NCBI RefSeq assembly: GCF_004770145.1
Contig: NZ_RQFW01000010.1
Location: forward strand, 316,001-380,000
Length of the DNA stretch: 64,000 bases
Origin: Leptospira bourretii
Lineage (GTDB): Bacteria > Spirochaetota > Leptospiria > Leptospirales > Leptospiraceae
Direction: 5' to 3'
Below are positions 17,705 through 28,603 of the stretch, piece after piece (the first letter of the stretch is position 1; every line of letters starts with the position of its first letter). A model generated the notes under the pieces. It was not told the origin of the DNA and searched no databases. It worked only from the letters and a program-made list of their open reading frames with translations. The translations under genes and the position numbers were made by a program.

Positions 17705-20695
17705 ATGGACCCTAAAAAATCCGTATGGGGATGGACTTTGCCACGCAAAGACTTCCTTCCGTATCTATTAGTATTTTCCGGTGTTTTTTTACTTCTTTCT
17801 CTCTTTTCCTTTCAGGAAGGAGAGGACGGATCGCTTTTCAATTGGTTTGGAAGGCTTGGGCATTACATTGCCTTCACCTTATTATACATTTTAGGAAAGT
17901 CCTCTTTTTTACTCGCAGGTTTTGTTTTGATGTTAGGTGTTCTATCTCTTCGAAATCCTGAATTTGACAGACTCGGCAAAGCACTATTTTTCCCCTTATT
18001 TCTTGTGGCAACGACTGTCAGTTTGAACTTACTCGAAACCCCTCTTGGTCATGTAGGAGATAGTGGTGGAATCCTTGGTCATTTTTTCTCTTGGGTTTTT
18101 TCTTATCTCTTTGGAGAGACGGGACGTATCCTTGTTGTTTTCTTTTTATACTTATATTTTGCCGTGATTTGGCTCGAAGATGGGGCTTGGTCTTTTACCT
18201 TTGATGTTATAAATCGTTATTCCAATGGAATTTACCGAATGATGGGAGGAAGAAAGGATCTTCCTCACTTGAAATTACCTTCATTTTTAGAATCGGTGGT
18301 TTCGACTCGCCGAGGCCCGGCTTCCGAAATTCGCAGCAAACAATGGTTTGCTGTTCAAACAGAGGAAGAAACCAAAGAAGATATCGCGAATCATTTCTGG
18401 AATGTAGTAGCAGAGGAGAATCGAGGATCGGCCCTCCCAAAATCTGGTTATACAAATCCATCTAGACAGGAAGATCGGGAAAGTTTTGGGAGAGAAAATT
18501 TTAGTCCGACAAAACAGAATTCGAAAAAAACTCCATCCGTTCGCTACCGCAACACTACTCATTTTGAAGGATTTTTTGACGAATCAGGAAAAGTATTTCG
18601 ATTCCAAAAACAAGAATCCAAATTGGATTCTTTTGCTGAATTTGAAAAAAATGAAATTTTGATTTCTAAATTAAAACTAACGGATCATCGGCGAACAGTT
18701 ACGGAATTGGAAGAAATCGAAAGTTCTAGAGAATCGAAAATCCTTTTCCAATTTCCTGAAACTAAGTGGAAACCAAAACTGGATGAGGCTCAGGGACTTG
18801 AAAGTTTAGAACTTCCGAAACTAGACCCCATAAAACCTTCATTTGGTAGAGATACACAAATTCTTGCATCCTCAGGTCTTTCTTCCTTTGCCTATGAGGA
18901 AGAAGAAGATTTTGACGAAGAAACATCTGAGGATTCGGATGCGGAAGAAACTTTGTCCGAAACAAGTTCTTTGGTTCATCCAAAAGAAGAAGGAAACATG
19001 GCTTCCGAGGCCATTCATATTCCGGAATCGCTTCGTTTGTCTCTTGTGGAAGAAACAGGTTGGGAATCAAACGATGAGGAAGAAGATGAATCTTCCGAAG
19101 AAGAGGGTGAGGAGAATACCGACGTTTATGAAGAGGAAACTCTCGAAACCTTGGCTGTGGAAGAGAGTTCTCCATTGGTTCGTTCTAACCTAAGTTCTGG
19201 AAATTTCGGAAAGAAAAAACTGGCTCCGAAAGAAGAACAACAGGAACTGATGTTTGGTTCTATGGTCCCCAAACCAAAACTAAAAAAAGGAAAGTATTAT
19301 ATTTCTCCAAGGCTTCTTTCTTCTCACCAAGTTCCTGTGGCCAATATCATGAAAAATGATTCGGAGCTTGATCTCATCTCTCGTAAAATTGAAGAGTCCA
19401 CTGGGCATTTTGGGATTGAGTCCAAGGTTGTCACAAAAGAAAGGGGACCAATCATCACTCGTTATGAGATTACCATTCCGAATGGAATCAAACTCAACCG
19501 AATTGTTTCCCTTTCGGATGAAATCAGGGCTTACTTGGAAGTGAAAAACATTCGGATTGTGGCACCTATCCCTGGTAAGGCGTCGATTGGAATTGAGGTT
19601 CCGAACCGAATTCGGGAAGATGTATTTTTATCTGAGATTTTAAAGGATACCATCCTCCAACACAAAGCGAAAGACCTTTCGATTTGTATTGGAAAAGATA
19701 TATCGGGAAAACTCGTGATGATTGATATCGCCAAACTCCCTCACTTACTTGTGGCGGGAACGACTGGTTCTGGTAAGTCGGTGAGTATCAATGCAATGAT
19801 CACAAGCCTGATCTGCACTCGTTCCCCGGAAGAAGTGCGTTTTATTATGATCGATCCAAAGATGGTGGAGATGACACTTTATGAAGGAATCCCACATTTA
19901 CTTATGCCGGTCATCACCGATCCTAAAAAAGCAACGAAGGCACTCTCCTGGGCCATCCAAGAAATGGAGAGTCGTTACCAAATGATCTCCCAATTGAAAA
20001 GTAGGGATTTCAAAAGTTTCAATGAGAAGGTGGATGAATATGCCCATGCCAAGGGATTTCAAAAACTACCGTACATTGTGATCTTTATCGACGAACTTGC
20101 CGACCTTATGATGGTTTCCGGAAAAGATCTGGAAGAACAGATCCAACGTATCTCTCAAAAAGCAAGAGCGGTCGGAATCCATTTGGTGATGGCAACCCAA
20201 AGGCCTTCTGTGGATGTGATCACCGGTGTCATCAAAGCGAACTGTCCGGCAAGGGTGGCCTTCCAAGTGGCTCAAAAAACGGACTCTAGAACCATTCTGG
20301 ATACGAGTGGGGCCGAGACCCTCCTTGGAAAAGGGGACTTTTTATACCGGTCTCCGACTTCTAGCGACCTTCTTCGAATCCAAGCTCCTTTTATCGAAGA
20401 GAAAGAAATTGAGTCCATCGTGGAAGAGGCCAAAAAACAGGGTGCTCCAGCGTATGTGGAAATGAACTGGGACGATGAAACGAATATCGAAATGGCCTCT
20501 GACGAAGATGAAGAACTTTTTGATGAGGCTTGGAATATCGTGGTCACCGAAAAAAAAGCCAGCGCCAGTTACTTACAAAGAAGGATGAGAATCGGTTACA
20601 ACAAAGCCGCAAGGCTTATGGAACTTATGGAAATGCGGGGGTATGTTTCCCCACAAATCGGGGCCAAACCCCGGGAAATCCTGCGTTCAGCGTAA
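17705..20695 (+). CDS. ftsK: FtsK/SpoIIIE-type DNA translocase
   Basis: A 996-residue septal DNA pump. Four or five membrane helices occupy residues 15-165. A long acidic, Ser/Glu-rich linker runs from about 200 to 560 (runs such as [18 protein letters not shown]). The RecA-like motor follows, with Walker [13 protein letters not shown] near 683-694 and Walker [15 protein letters not shown] near 790. The C-terminal winged-helix gamma domain (from about 935, [23 protein letters not shown]) would read KOPS-like sequences. It moves chromosome ends across the septum and activates XerCD. It heads the long co-directional run to ribE. Confidence 0.95.
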   Translation: MDPKKSVWGWTLPRKDFLPYLLVFSGVFLLLSLFSFQEGEDGSLFNWFGRLGHYIAFTLLYILGKSSFLLAGFVLMLGVLSLRNPEFDRLGKALFFPLFLVATTVSLNLLETPLGHVGDSGGILGHFFSWVFSYLFGETGRILVVFFLYLYFAVIWLEDGAWSFTFDVINRYSNGIYRMMGGRKDLPHLKLPSFLESVVSTRRGPASEIRSKQWFAVQTEEETKEDIANHFWNVVAEENRGSALPKSGYTNPSRQEDRESFGRENFSPTKQNSKKTPSVRYRNTTHFEGFFDESGKVFRFQKQESKLDSFAEFEKNEILISKLKLTDHRRTVTELEEIESSRESKILFQFPETKWKPKLDEAQGLESLELPKLDPIKPSFGRDTQILASSGLSSFAYEEEEDFDEETSEDSDAEETLSETSSLVHPKEEGNMASEAIHIPESLRLSLVEETGWESNDEEEDESSEEEGEENTDVYEEETLETLAVEESSPLVRSNLSSGNFGKKKLAPKEEQQELMFGSMVPKPKLKKGKYYISPRLLSSHQVPVANIMKNDSELDLISRKIEESTGHFGIESKVVTKERGPIITRYEITIPNGIKLNRIVSLSDEIRAYLEVKNIRIVAPIPGKASIGIEVPNRIREDVFLSEILKDTILQHKAKDLSICIGKDISGKLVMIDIAKLPHLLVAGTTGSGKSVSINAMITSLICTRSPEEVRFIMIDPKMVEMTLYEGIPHLLMPVITDPKKATKALSWAIQEMESRYQMISQLKSRDFKSFNEKVDEYAHAKGFQKLPYIVIFIDELADLMMVSGKDLEEQIQRISQKARAVGIHLVMATQRPSVDVITGVIKANCPARVAFQVAQKTDSRTILDTSGAETLLGKGDFLYRSPTSSDLLRIQAPFIEEKEIESIVEEAKKQGAPAYVEMNWDDETNIEMASDEDEELFDEAWNIVVTEKKASASYLQRRMRIGYNKAARLMELMEMRGYVSPQIGAKPREILRSA

Positions 20696-20735
20696 ATCAT
20701 CGACAAGAGAAGTTTGTCTGAAAAACTGGGAATCT

Positions 20736-21437
20736 ATGAAAGTATGGATCGGATCTTTGTTACTTGTCTTGGGAGTTTCTCTTGGTGCCCAAACAAGTCC
20801 GGCTCACAATTGGCATTCACCCTCCGAAGTGGTGAAAAAGATAAAGAAAAACTTTAGTGATATCAATTCCTATTCGGCTGATTTTCTCATCAAAACAGAA
20901 GACAACAAAAAGGAAAAACAGATGCGCGGGAAATGTTTTTACAAACGTCCCGGAAAAATTAGATACAACTTCGCAGAACCGGAAGGGGACGAAATTGTAT
21001 CCGATGGAAAAACGCTTCATATCTTTATCAAGAGGTTAGGTGCTGTGGGAAAACAAGATTTAACCCTCGACCGTAAAAATACTTCAGGTCCCATCTTTAC
21101 AACAAACAGTCCTGATGGACTCAATCGCCTCTTTCGTAAATACCATTATAAATTTGATACCATTGAACAACCTCGTTCGATGGGTGATGTTACCAAATAC
21201 TTTGTGTTAGACCTTGACCAAAGAGAAAAGATTGGTGGGTTTGAGAAGATGAAACTTTTTGTGGATTCCGAATCTTACTTAATCAAAAAAGCAGTGGCCA
21301 CTGATGGTCGTGGGAAAGTTACCACCATTTCATTTTCCAATATTAATTTTTCTGAAGAAATCCAAGACGGGGTTTTCAATTTTCACATGAGCGGGAACGC
21401 GAAGATTGTCAACAACCCACTTGTCTCCGAGAACTAA
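20736..21437 (+). CDS. LolA-like outer-membrane lipoprotein carrier protein
   Basis: A 233-residue exported protein with a signal peptide ([19 protein letters not shown]) and a LolA-fold body: [18 protein letters not shown], then [22 protein letters not shown] and [13 protein letters not shown], the typical LolA beta-strand motifs. LolA carries lipoproteins across the periplasm. Leptospires export many lipoproteins, and lgt lies elsewhere in the window. The frame is open from 20643, but that part lies within ftsK; the ATG at 20736 after CTGGGAATCT begins a clean signal peptide. It is the second gene of the ftsK run. Confidence 0.85.
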   Translation: MKVWIGSLLLVLGVSLGAQTSPAHNWHSPSEVVKKIKKNFSDINSYSADFLIKTEDNKKEKQMRGKCFYKRPGKIRYNFAEPEGDEIVSDGKTLHIFIKRLGAVGKQDLTLDRKNTSGPIFTTNSPDGLNRLFRKYHYKFDTIEQPRSMGDVTKYFVLDLDQREKIGGFEKMKLFVDSESYLIKKAVATDGRGKVTTISFSNINFSEEIQDGVFNFHMSGNAKIVNNPLVSEN

Positions 21438-21455
21438 GCTAAAGAGGATATCATT

Positions 21456-22556
21456 TTGAACACTAAACGAGTCGGTCAAATCATTCGAGAAGCAAGAGAA
21501 GATAAAAAACTATCTGTCAAAGATGTAGCGAAAGAAACAAATATCGCAGCCAAATACATCATTGCTTTGGAAACAGAAGATTATTCTCAATTTCCAGCAG
21601 AGACCTTTGCTCTAGGGTTTTTAAAAAACTATGCAAGTTATCTAAAGTTAGATGCTGCTATGTTACTCAACCTTTATCGTGGGGAACAAATTGAAGAATC
21701 TCAAGCTCCTTTGGAAGAACTCACAAGACCGACGACTACACCTTTAAACTTAGATCGAAATAAAATCATTAGCCTTGTTTCCATTTTTCTTTTTGTGATC
21801 TCGGCTTATATCATCTATATTAGTTTTGAAGATTCCAATTCTGGATCAATGGATGAAGAAACCGCAGAAGTTGGTTCGACCGTCGAGACAGTAGCAAGTT
21901 CAGACATTCCTTCTGGAATCAATTTTGTTTCTCAAAGTGTTCCTGAGAACGCCAGTGTACCTTTTATATTAACAGAAGACCGTGGTGTGAGTTTCAGTGT
22001 GAACAACCAACAATGTAAGATGTTTATCAAAGGTGTTTCCAATGGGAAAGCAAACCTTGGATTTAATATTTTCCCTGAAAAAAATGTATATTTTTTCCAA
22101 ACAGCAGAAGGAGAGGAAACCATCCTTTCCTATCGCATCGAGGAATTGTCTTCTCTTCGTCGTGATATCCGTGTAGTCACCCAAGCTGTGACTGAAAAAT
22201 CGGCCAAAGTTCTTGTGACACTGAAAGAAGAAAGAGAAGGGGCTGCTGTAAAATCTCCAGTGGGTGATGTTCCCATCCAAGTCACTTTATTTTTCTCGAA
22301 ACCAAGTTACGTAGAATTTGTGTTAGATGGTCAAATGGGGGAAAGAGGACTTGTTTCTGCCGGGGAAGTGAAACACCTTGAAGCTCGTGATCGCCTGGAA
22401 ATCAAAGTGGGTGACGGTGGTGCCGTGGAAATGGTCCAAAACGGAAAAGAACGTTCGGTCCTTGGAAAACCTGGAAAACTCGTCAAAAAAATCTTCATTC
22501 GCAAACCAAATCCTTATGATTCCACTCAGTCCATCATTGGAGAGTTAGGCGAGTAA
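21456..22556 (+). CDS. RodZ-like helix-turn-helix membrane protein
   Basis: A 366-residue bitopic protein. An N-terminal Xre-like HTH_25 domain (residues 1-75, [20 protein letters not shown]) precedes one membrane helix at about 104-123 and a periplasmic part ending in a DUF4115-like domain (about 270-366). The plan is that of RodZ, which binds MreB and helps set rod or helical shape. Because RodZ proteins use the HTH for protein contact, DNA binding is not implied. It starts at TTG 21456 behind AGAGGA and ends in a TAATG overlap with rimO. Confidence 0.82.
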   Translation: MNTKRVGQIIREAREDKKLSVKDVAKETNIAAKYIIALETEDYSQFPAETFALGFLKNYASYLKLDAAMLLNLYRGEQIEESQAPLEELTRPTTTPLNLDRNKIISLVSIFLFVISAYIIYISFEDSNSGSMDEETAEVGSTVETVASSDIPSGINFVSQSVPENASVPFILTEDRGVSFSVNNQQCKMFIKGVSNGKANLGFNIFPEKNVYFFQTAEGEETILSYRIEELSSLRRDIRVVTQAVTEKSAKVLVTLKEEREGAAVKSPVGDVPIQVTLFFSKPSYVEFVLDGQMGERGLVSAGEVKHLEARDRLEIKVGDGGAVEMVQNGKERSVLGKPGKLVKKIFIRKPNPYDSTQSIIGELGE

Positions 22557-23902
22557 TGCCAAAGCTAAAAGAAAAAACGGAAGAGACACCGAAGTCGTTT
22601 TTTATCACGACTCTCGGTTGTCCTAAAAATACCGTCGATTCGATGGCCATGCACCAGTCGCTTTTGAAAGAAGGTCTCCTTCCTGCGGCTGGCCCCGAAG
22701 CCAGTGACTTCCACTTGGTGAATACTTGTACCTTTATCCAAGATGCCACCAAAGAAACCATCCAAACCATCTTGGATTCCATTGACATCAAAAAGAAAAG
22801 TAAACAAAAGTTAGTTGTTGTTGGTTGTTTTGCTGAACGGGCAGGAAAAGAAATTTCCGACGACCTTCCGGAAGTGGACCTACATTTTGGAACGGGAAAA
22901 TATGACAAAGCCGGTGAGATCCTAAGGAAAAGTTTTCCCCTAGATTTTAAAGACCTTTCCGAATTCAACGAAGACTTACTGGAAAGACTCACCACAAGTA
23001 AGGGAATTGAAAACTATTCCAAACCATACTCTTATGTAAAAATTTCTGATGGTTGCAACCGTGGTTGTCACTTCTGTATCATTCCCAACTTACGTGGAAA
23101 GTATCGTGATACAGATATTACTGATGTATTATCGCAAACGAAACTAGCAGTAAAAGCGGGATCCAAAGAGATCTGTCTTGTTTCCCAAGATACTGTGTTT
23201 TATGGAAAGGATACGGACAAACTTCTGGATTTGGTTCGTTCTGTTGCGGATGTGGATGGTGTGGAACTTCTTCGTCTCCTTTATTTGTATCCGGATAAAA
23301 AAACAGAAAAGTTACTCGATCTTTACGGTGAAATTCCTAAAATTGCCCCGTATTTGGAAAGCCCTTTGCAACATGTTTCCAAATCCGTTTTAAAATCTAT
23401 GAACCGCACGGGTGAATATTCTTATTTCAAATCTCTTTTCCAAAAGGCAAGGGACCTAAGGTCCGATTTGGAAATTCGAACTTCCTTTATTTTGGGTTTC
23501 CCTGGGGAAACGATGGAAGACGTAGAAGAAATCATTCGGTTTGTGGAAGATGTAAAACCAGAAAAGGTAAATTTATTTCCTTATTCTCCACAAGAAGGAA
23601 CGAAAGGTGCAACAATGGATGGGCAACTCAAAGACAAAGAGATTGCTCGCCGTGTGAATCTTGTGCGGGATGCCTATCTTGGGACTTTAAAATCCATCCA
23701 CCAAAATCGAATTGGAAAATTATACCCGGCCGTTGTGGATGAAGTTTTGGAGAAGGGGGCTATTGTCCGCCGTTTCCAAGATGCACCAGAAATTGATGAA
23801 GTGGTTTATGTAGAAGAAGAAGGTCTGAAGGTTGGCCAGTTTGGTCAGGTAAGAGTGGACTCTTTTTATGAACTCGATATGTCGGGGACTTGGGTGGTTT
23901 AG
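22556..23902 (+). CDS. rimO: Ribosomal protein S12 methylthiotransferase
   Basis: A 448-residue radical SAM enzyme. The N-terminal domain carries the three cysteines of the auxiliary cluster (Cys22, Cys58, Cys91), the radical SAM motif is CNRGCHFC (Cys167, Cys171, Cys174), and a C-terminal TRAM domain covers the last 65 residues. TTLGCPKNTVDS at 18-29 and the SDGCNRGCHFCIIP wording separate RimO from the related tRNA enzyme MiaB. It methylthiolates an Asp of S12. Its ATG overlaps the rodZ-like stop, and its TAG stop overlaps the pgsA start. Confidence 0.93.
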   Translation: MPKLKEKTEETPKSFFITTLGCPKNTVDSMAMHQSLLKEGLLPAAGPEASDFHLVNTCTFIQDATKETIQTILDSIDIKKKSKQKLVVVGCFAERAGKEISDDLPEVDLHFGTGKYDKAGEILRKSFPLDFKDLSEFNEDLLERLTTSKGIENYSKPYSYVKISDGCNRGCHFCIIPNLRGKYRDTDITDVLSQTKLAVKAGSKEICLVSQDTVFYGKDTDKLLDLVRSVADVDGVELLRLLYLYPDKKTEKLLDLYGEIPKIAPYLESPLQHVSKSVLKSMNRTGEYSYFKSLFQKARDLRSDLEIRTSFILGFPGETMEDVEEIIRFVEDVKPEKVNLFPYSPQEGTKGATMDGQLKDKEIARRVNLVRDAYLGTLKSIHQNRIGKLYPAVVDEVLEKGAIVRRFQDAPEIDEVVYVEEEGLKVGQFGQVRVDSFYELDMSGTWVV

Positions 23903-24648
23903 TGGAAGATTGGAAAACCATTGCGAATATCCCGAACCTGCTAACTGTTCTTCGGGTGCTTGCACTTCCTTTTTTTATTTTTGCCCTGTTCCAAAAGGAA
24001 TGGGAATACCAAATTTTTGCCTTTGTCCTCTTTGCTCTTGCCTCTCTCACGGATCTTGTCGATGGGTATTTAGCTCGTAAGTGGAACCAACAAACCGAGT
24101 TTGGAAAATTTCTCGATCCCCTCGCTGATAAGTTTTTAGTCATTGGATGTTTTGTTACTTTTTTATTCATCCACGAACCCATTGAGGTTTGGATGGTGGT
24201 GCTTATCATTGGGCGTGATATGCTCATTACTTTTTTACGTTACATTGCCGTTCGTTCCGGCCAAAGCCTACGCACTACCATGATGGGAAAAGTAAAAACT
24301 GCCTTTCAGATGGGAGCCATCTTAATGATCCTTGTTGTGTTTATGCTCATCTCTGGAAAAAGAAGGGCTATGATCAACGAAACTTATGCAATGGGAAAAC
24401 TTTCTGGGTATTCCACCTTTGAAGTGGCATCACAACATGCAAATGAGTTTTATACCTTGGCCAAAACCACAGAGTCTTTGAGTTTTACAGACTTCTTTGA
24501 TTCCATTGCATCTTTTGTTCCTTATTTTGGAATGTTATTCACAACATTCATCACTGTCATTTCTGGGCTTCGTTATATTGTGACCAATTATCAGTTGTTA
24601 ACTTTCGCAAACCTTAAAAGGATTTTTTATGACCGCGCCAACAGTTAA
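23902..24648 (+). CDS. pgsA: CDP-diacylglycerol--glycerol-3-phosphate 3-phosphatidyltransferase
   Basis: A 248-residue membrane enzyme of phosphatidylglycerol synthesis. The CDP-alcohol phosphotransferase motif is complete: DLVDGYLARKWNQQTEFGK followed by FLDPLADK, with all catalytic Asp in place. An extra 50-60 residues between the last helices (from SGKRRAMINE to FFDSIASF) make it longer than most PgsA proteins. I place the start at GTG 23902 (TAGTG overlap with rimO, GGGTGG upstream); a TTG at 23890 is the alternative. It overlaps trpD by 20 bp. Confidence 0.9.
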   Translation: MEDWKTIANIPNLLTVLRVLALPFFIFALFQKEWEYQIFAFVLFALASLTDLVDGYLARKWNQQTEFGKFLDPLADKFLVIGCFVTFLFIHEPIEVWMVVLIIGRDMLITFLRYIAVRSGQSLRTTMMGKVKTAFQMGAILMILVVFMLISGKRRAMINETYAMGKLSGYSTFEVASQHANEFYTLAKTTESLSFTDFFDSIASFVPYFGMLFTTFITVISGLRYIVTNYQLLTFANLKRIFYDRANS

Positions 24649-25657
24649 AGAAATACTCGGACAAGTTGTTTCTGGACACCACCTTGTGGATGACCATGCC
24701 GAACTTTTTTTAAGTGAGGTCATGGACGGAAAAGTTCCAGAGCCAGTCCTTGCTTCTTTTCTCACTGCCATGAAAATGAAGGGAGAAACAACGGACGAAC
24801 TGTACGGATTTGTTCGGGCGATGCGTAACCATGCCATCAAACCTTCAAAAAAGTTTGATTTTGATTTTTTGGATACTTGTGGGACAGGGGGAGATGGAAA
24901 GGGAACTTTGAATGTTTCGACTCTTTCGGCTCTCACTCTAGCAAGCCTTGGATTCAAAGTTGCCAAACACGGGAATCGTTCGGTTTCCTCTCTTTCCGGA
25001 AGTTCTGATATTTTATCGGGACTGGGATACAAACTAGACCAATCCACAGCAGATTCTGAATCAGAATTCTTACGCACAGGATTTGTATTTTTGTTTGCTC
25101 CCGCATGGCACCCAGCCATGAAATACGCAGGTCCTGTTCGTACTGCCTTGGGTTTTCGCACTTTTTTCAATTTGATTGGACCTCTTTCCAATCCTTTCGC
25201 CCCATCTCACCAAATGGTCGGGGTTTACGATAAATCTCTTTGTTTGCCGATGGCGGAAATTTTAGGAAGGCTTGGCTCCAAACGGGCCATTGTCTGCCAT
25301 TCACGAGATGGACTGGATGAATTTTCCATCTTTGAAGAAACGGATTTTGCCTATTTTGATGGAAAGGATACCATGGAACTCTCCTTTGACCCGAAAGAAC
25401 TTGGCCTAAATTCCAAGGAATTGGACAGAAATACGGTGTTCTCTTCTTCGAAAGAGGGGGCAGAGTCCTTATTTCGGGCGGTTCTGGATCCAAGCGAATC
25501 CACCGGGGGCACTTCTATGGTGGCTCTCAATGCGGGCGTCGCTATGTTTTTGCTAGGAGCCACAAAGGATATACGAACAGGATACGAAACTGCCAAAGCG
25601 GCACTCCTTGAGAAAAAAGTTCTCCGATTCGTTCGTGAAACATTGAATTTAAGATAA
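24629..25657 (+). CDS. trpD: Anthranilate phosphoribosyltransferase
   Basis: A 342-residue tryptophan-pathway enzyme joining anthranilate to PRPP. The PRPP-binding DTCGTGGDG, the KHGNRSVSSLSGSSDILSGLG block and the later GPVRTALGFRTFFNLIGPLSNP are family hallmarks. It is not next to other trp genes; instead it lies inside an operon of envelope and Sec genes, overlapping pgsA by 20 bp with AAAAGGA ahead of its ATG. That position suggests constant rather than tryptophan-specific expression (inference). Confidence 0.95.
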   Translation: MTAPTVKEILGQVVSGHHLVDDHAELFLSEVMDGKVPEPVLASFLTAMKMKGETTDELYGFVRAMRNHAIKPSKKFDFDFLDTCGTGGDGKGTLNVSTLSALTLASLGFKVAKHGNRSVSSLSGSSDILSGLGYKLDQSTADSESEFLRTGFVFLFAPAWHPAMKYAGPVRTALGFRTFFNLIGPLSNPFAPSHQMVGVYDKSLCLPMAEILGRLGSKRAIVCHSRDGLDEFSIFEETDFAYFDGKDTMELSFDPKELGLNSKELDRNTVFSSSKEGAESLFRAVLDPSESTGGTSMVALNAGVAMFLLGATKDIRTGYETAKAALLEKKVLRFVRETLNLR

Positions 25658-25683
25658 GGCCTGTAAACATTGGATAAATAGCT

Positions 25684-26007
25684 ATGCTCAATTTTAACTT
25701 TTTAACACCAGAAATCCTCATCCTTGCCCAAGAAGAAGGTGCAAAGTCGTCTCTCCAGTCACTCATCATCATTCCGATCATGTTAGTTGCTATGTACTTT
25801 CTTGTGATTCTTCCAAACAAAAAAGAAGAGAAAAAAAGAAAAGAGATGATCACGAACCTTCAAAAAGGGGACAACGTAGTCACAAATAGTGGCCTTCATG
25901 GAAAGATCGTAGAGTTCAAAGACAATAACGAAACAGTCGTTCTCAGTGTTGCTGCGAACACAAACGTAACTTTTGAAACTAGCGCTATTCTGAAGAAGAA
26001 AGCCTAA
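25684..26007 (+). CDS. yajC: Sec translocase accessory subunit YajC
   Basis: A 107-residue protein with one membrane helix (SLQSLIIIPIMLVAMYFLVI, near residues 23-42) followed by the conserved cytoplasmic LPNKKEEKKRKEMITNLQKGDNVV segment. YajC binds SecDF and YidC and is always close to secDF, as here. One unknown gene separates it from secD. Length and topology are ordinary. Confidence 0.93.
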   Translation: MLNFNFLTPEILILAQEEGAKSSLQSLIIIPIMLVAMYFLVILPNKKEEKKRKEMITNLQKGDNVVTNSGLHGKIVEFKDNNETVVLSVAANTNVTFETSAILKKKA

Positions 26008-26008
26008 G

Positions 26009-26647
26009 ATGAAGAAACTCTTCTTAATTACCGTAACACTTTGTTTTTCGGCTTCCCTCCTCGCACAGGAGGGTTTGGATTTTTTAGATAAGGTAAATGA
26101 TAAACCTAAATCGACAACCACCAAACCCAAAGAAGAAACCAATGTAACCACAACCAAAAAACAAACAAATGTTGTGACTACAACCGGAACCGCTACTGGT
26201 AAAAAGAAGAAATCGAAAAAGAAATCCAAACAAAACCAACTCACTGGGGAGACTCTTCCTCAAAATACAAACTTAGTTTCCAATCCTAATTCGAATACAA
26301 CTGTTCCTGTAACAGATAAATCCCTTTCTGGCTTAGACAAACCACTCGTTGTGGTGGAAGAAGAGGAAGTGGTGAGTAACGGTATGTGGATGGATTCGAA
26401 TGTTTCCGTGGAACCAACTGGACTTCCTGGTTTTGCTTCGGATTTAAAAATGGGAAAAACAGAAAGTGGAAGTGTTGAAACAAACCTCTCTTCCAACAAA
26501 GAAACTGGAAAATCTCTTTTTAATTTCTCTGATTTTTTTGCTAAATATAAAAAAGCAATGATGATCCTTGGGATTATCATTCTCTTTGCGTTTTATAGAC
26601 TTAGATCCGCTCGCCCGGGATCTAGCAGTCGTTCTTATAGAAGATAA
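26009..26647 (+). CDS. Exported single-pass membrane protein of unknown function inside the sec operon
   Basis: A 212-residue protein I do not recognise. It has a signal peptide (MKKLFLITVTLCFSASLLAQ), a long low-complexity region rich in Thr, Lys, Asn and Ser (residues 30-110, including a KKKKSKKKSKQ patch), an acidic stretch, and one membrane helix near 180-197 (MMILGIIILFAFYRL) ending in a basic SSSRSYRR tail. The topology is therefore periplasmic with the C-terminus inside. It starts 1 bp after yajC and 21 bp before secD. A Sec-associated role is inferred from position only. Confidence 0.75.
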   Translation: MKKLFLITVTLCFSASLLAQEGLDFLDKVNDKPKSTTTKPKEETNVTTTKKQTNVVTTTGTATGKKKKSKKKSKQNQLTGETLPQNTNLVSNPNSNTTVPVTDKSLSGLDKPLVVVEEEEVVSNGMWMDSNVSVEPTGLPGFASDLKMGKTESGSVETNLSSNKETGKSLFNFSDFFAKYKKAMMILGIIILFAFYRLRSARPGSSSRSYRR

Positions 26648-26668
26648 TAATTTTAGGAGCAAACTAAC

Positions 26669-28603
26669 TTGCAATCGTATCGACTATTGATTCTTCCTTT
26701 TTTGATTCTGGCGGTTTCCTTTACCATTTTGTATCCGAACTTCGCCGATCGTACGTTAAAGATTGTTGTGAGAGAAGATGTTTACTCTCTTCCTGAGGCA
26801 AATCAAAAAGAATTGGTAAATGCACTTTTTGATCGTTGGGCAAAAGATTATGGCAAAACTTCTGGTTGGACCATTGAACCACAAGGCGCCCTTCCTCCTA
26901 AAGAAAATCCTTTTTATACAGTCAAAGGACGATTCATTACTTCTGCAAAGATCAACCAAATCTCCCAAGAAAATCAATCGCTTGTCAGTGAATCCAAAAA
27001 CAAACTAGAACCTACATGGATTGAAGAAACAATTCGTGGTGGTAAATCTTTATCCATTAAGTTGGGTCTTGATTTACAGGGAGGGATGAGAGTGGTCCTC
27101 AAAGGTGACTTTGATGATTATACTTCTAAACTCAAAGACCTTTACGCAAAAGAATTAACGGAACTGAACCTAACACTCAGTAACCCGGCGACAAAACCAG
27201 AGGATAAAGAAAAAGCAAAGTCAAGACTTGCTGAAATTGAATCTAGTTTTGATCTTTCTCCCATGCGTAAAATTGTAGAATTAGAAAAAGCGAAGATGAT
27301 CATTGACAATCGTCTGACGACTCAAAACCTAACAGAGCCACAAGTTCGTATCCAAAAAGAACAAGATGCAATTGAAGTTTCTCTTCCAGGTGTATCCAAT
27401 TCTGCAGCCATTTTAGAAATTCTACAAAACACTGAAACGGTAGAATATCGTTTGGAAGAACCAACTCCTTTCCTATATAAAAGCCAAATTGCAGACAATG
27501 AACGTCGTATGATGGATTTAGGAAAAAGAGAAAACACTGATATTTTCTTATTCCAAGAACTTGTAAAAAACAAAGCGGGAAAAAAAGCCCAAGATGAGTT
27601 TTTAGAAGGTCTAGAAAAAAAATACAATATCCCGAAAGACTTTAAAGTATATGCAATGTGGGCACGTGGAAATGCAGCAAAGTCTGCACTTTTACCTCGA
27701 AGTTTTGTGGTTTTGGAGCGTAAAATTGCTTTGTCTGGCAATGATATGACCAATGCCCAACCATCGTATAACTCAAACTCTTATGGATGGATGGTTAGTT
27801 TTACTCTCACTCCCAACGGAGCTGAAAAGTTTTTTGATCTTACTTCACAAAACCGTGGACGTAACTTAGCAATTGTTTGGGGAGATAAAGTGATCTCCAA
27901 TCCAGTCATCAATGACCCTATCGCTGGTGGTCGGGCAGAAATTTCTGGAAGTTTTTCGGAACAAGAAGCCATTCGATTAGCCAACGTAATTTCGGAAGGA
28001 GCACTTCCCATTCCACTTTCTGTTTTGGAGATGCGATTCATTGGACCAACTCTTGGAATTGAATCCATCGAAGTGGGTGTAAAAGCCGTTGCTATAGGAT
28101 TTTTCCTAGTAATGGTTTATATGATCTTCTATTATAGGTTAGGTGGATTTATTGCAGACTTGTCACTTCTTGTGAACTTGATTATTCTTGCAGCACTTCT
28201 CACTCTGATGGACTTTACTTTGACTCTTCCTGGTATTGCAGGGATCATTTTGACGGCAGGTATGGCCGTGGATGCGAACGTAATCATTTATGAAAGGATC
28301 AGAGAAGAGATAGAAGAGGGTAGGGCACTTTCGATTGCAGTCACACGTGGTTTTGAAAACGCATTTTGGACCATTATGGATGCGAACGTAACTACACTGA
28401 TTGCGGGGATTTTAATGATTCGACTTGGTAACGGACCAATCAAAGGTTTTGCGATCACTCTTTGTTGGGGGATTGTCACAACTTTATTCACCTCTCTTTT
28501 CCTCTCCAGATTATTTATGGAGCTAACTGTGAACCGAATCGGTGTTCATCATTTAAATTTAAGACCTTTCTTCTTTGGAAAAAAGGAGACTACAAATGCG
28601 TAA
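26669..28603 (+). CDS. secD: Protein translocase subunit SecD
   Basis: A 644-residue inner-membrane protein that uses the proton gradient to pull exported proteins out of the Sec channel. It has an N-terminal helix, a large periplasmic part containing LGLDLQGGMRVVLKGDF (the conserved DLQGG box) and the P1 head, then five C-terminal helices with GMAVDANVIIYERIREE, the resistance-nodulation-division core with its key Asp. The start is TTG 26669 with AGGAG at 26655-26659. It overlaps secF by 8 bp. Confidence 0.97.
   Translation: MQSYRLLILPFLILAVSFTILYPNFADRTLKIVVREDVYSLPEANQKELVNALFDRWAKDYGKTSGWTIEPQGALPPKENPFYTVKGRFITSAKINQISQENQSLVSESKNKLEPTWIEETIRGGKSLSIKLGLDLQGGMRVVLKGDFDDYTSKLKDLYAKELTELNLTLSNPATKPEDKEKAKSRLAEIESSFDLSPMRKIVELEKAKMIIDNRLTTQNLTEPQVRIQKEQDAIEVSLPGVSNSAAILEILQNTETVEYRLEEPTPFLYKSQIADNERRMMDLGKRENTDIFLFQELVKNKAGKKAQDEFLEGLEKKYNIPKDFKVYAMWARGNAAKSALLPRSFVVLERKIALSGNDMTNAQPSYNSNSYGWMVSFTLTPNGAEKFFDLTSQNRGRNLAIVWGDKVISNPVINDPIAGGRAEISGSFSEQEAIRLANVISEGALPIPLSVLEMRFIGPTLGIESIEVGVKAVAIGFFLVMVYMIFYYRLGGFIADLSLLVNLIILAALLTLMDFTLTLPGIAGIILTAGMAVDANVIIYERIREEIEEGRALSIAVTRGFENAFWTIMDANVTTLIAGILMIRLGNGPIKGFAITLCWGIVTTLFTSLFLSRLFMELTVNRIGVHHLNLRPFFFGKKETTNA

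Noticed and set aside
23760..24227. 155-codon minus-strand frame over rimO/pgsA
   Set aside because: It is the shadow of two well-identified genes and has no family signature or ribosome site of its own.
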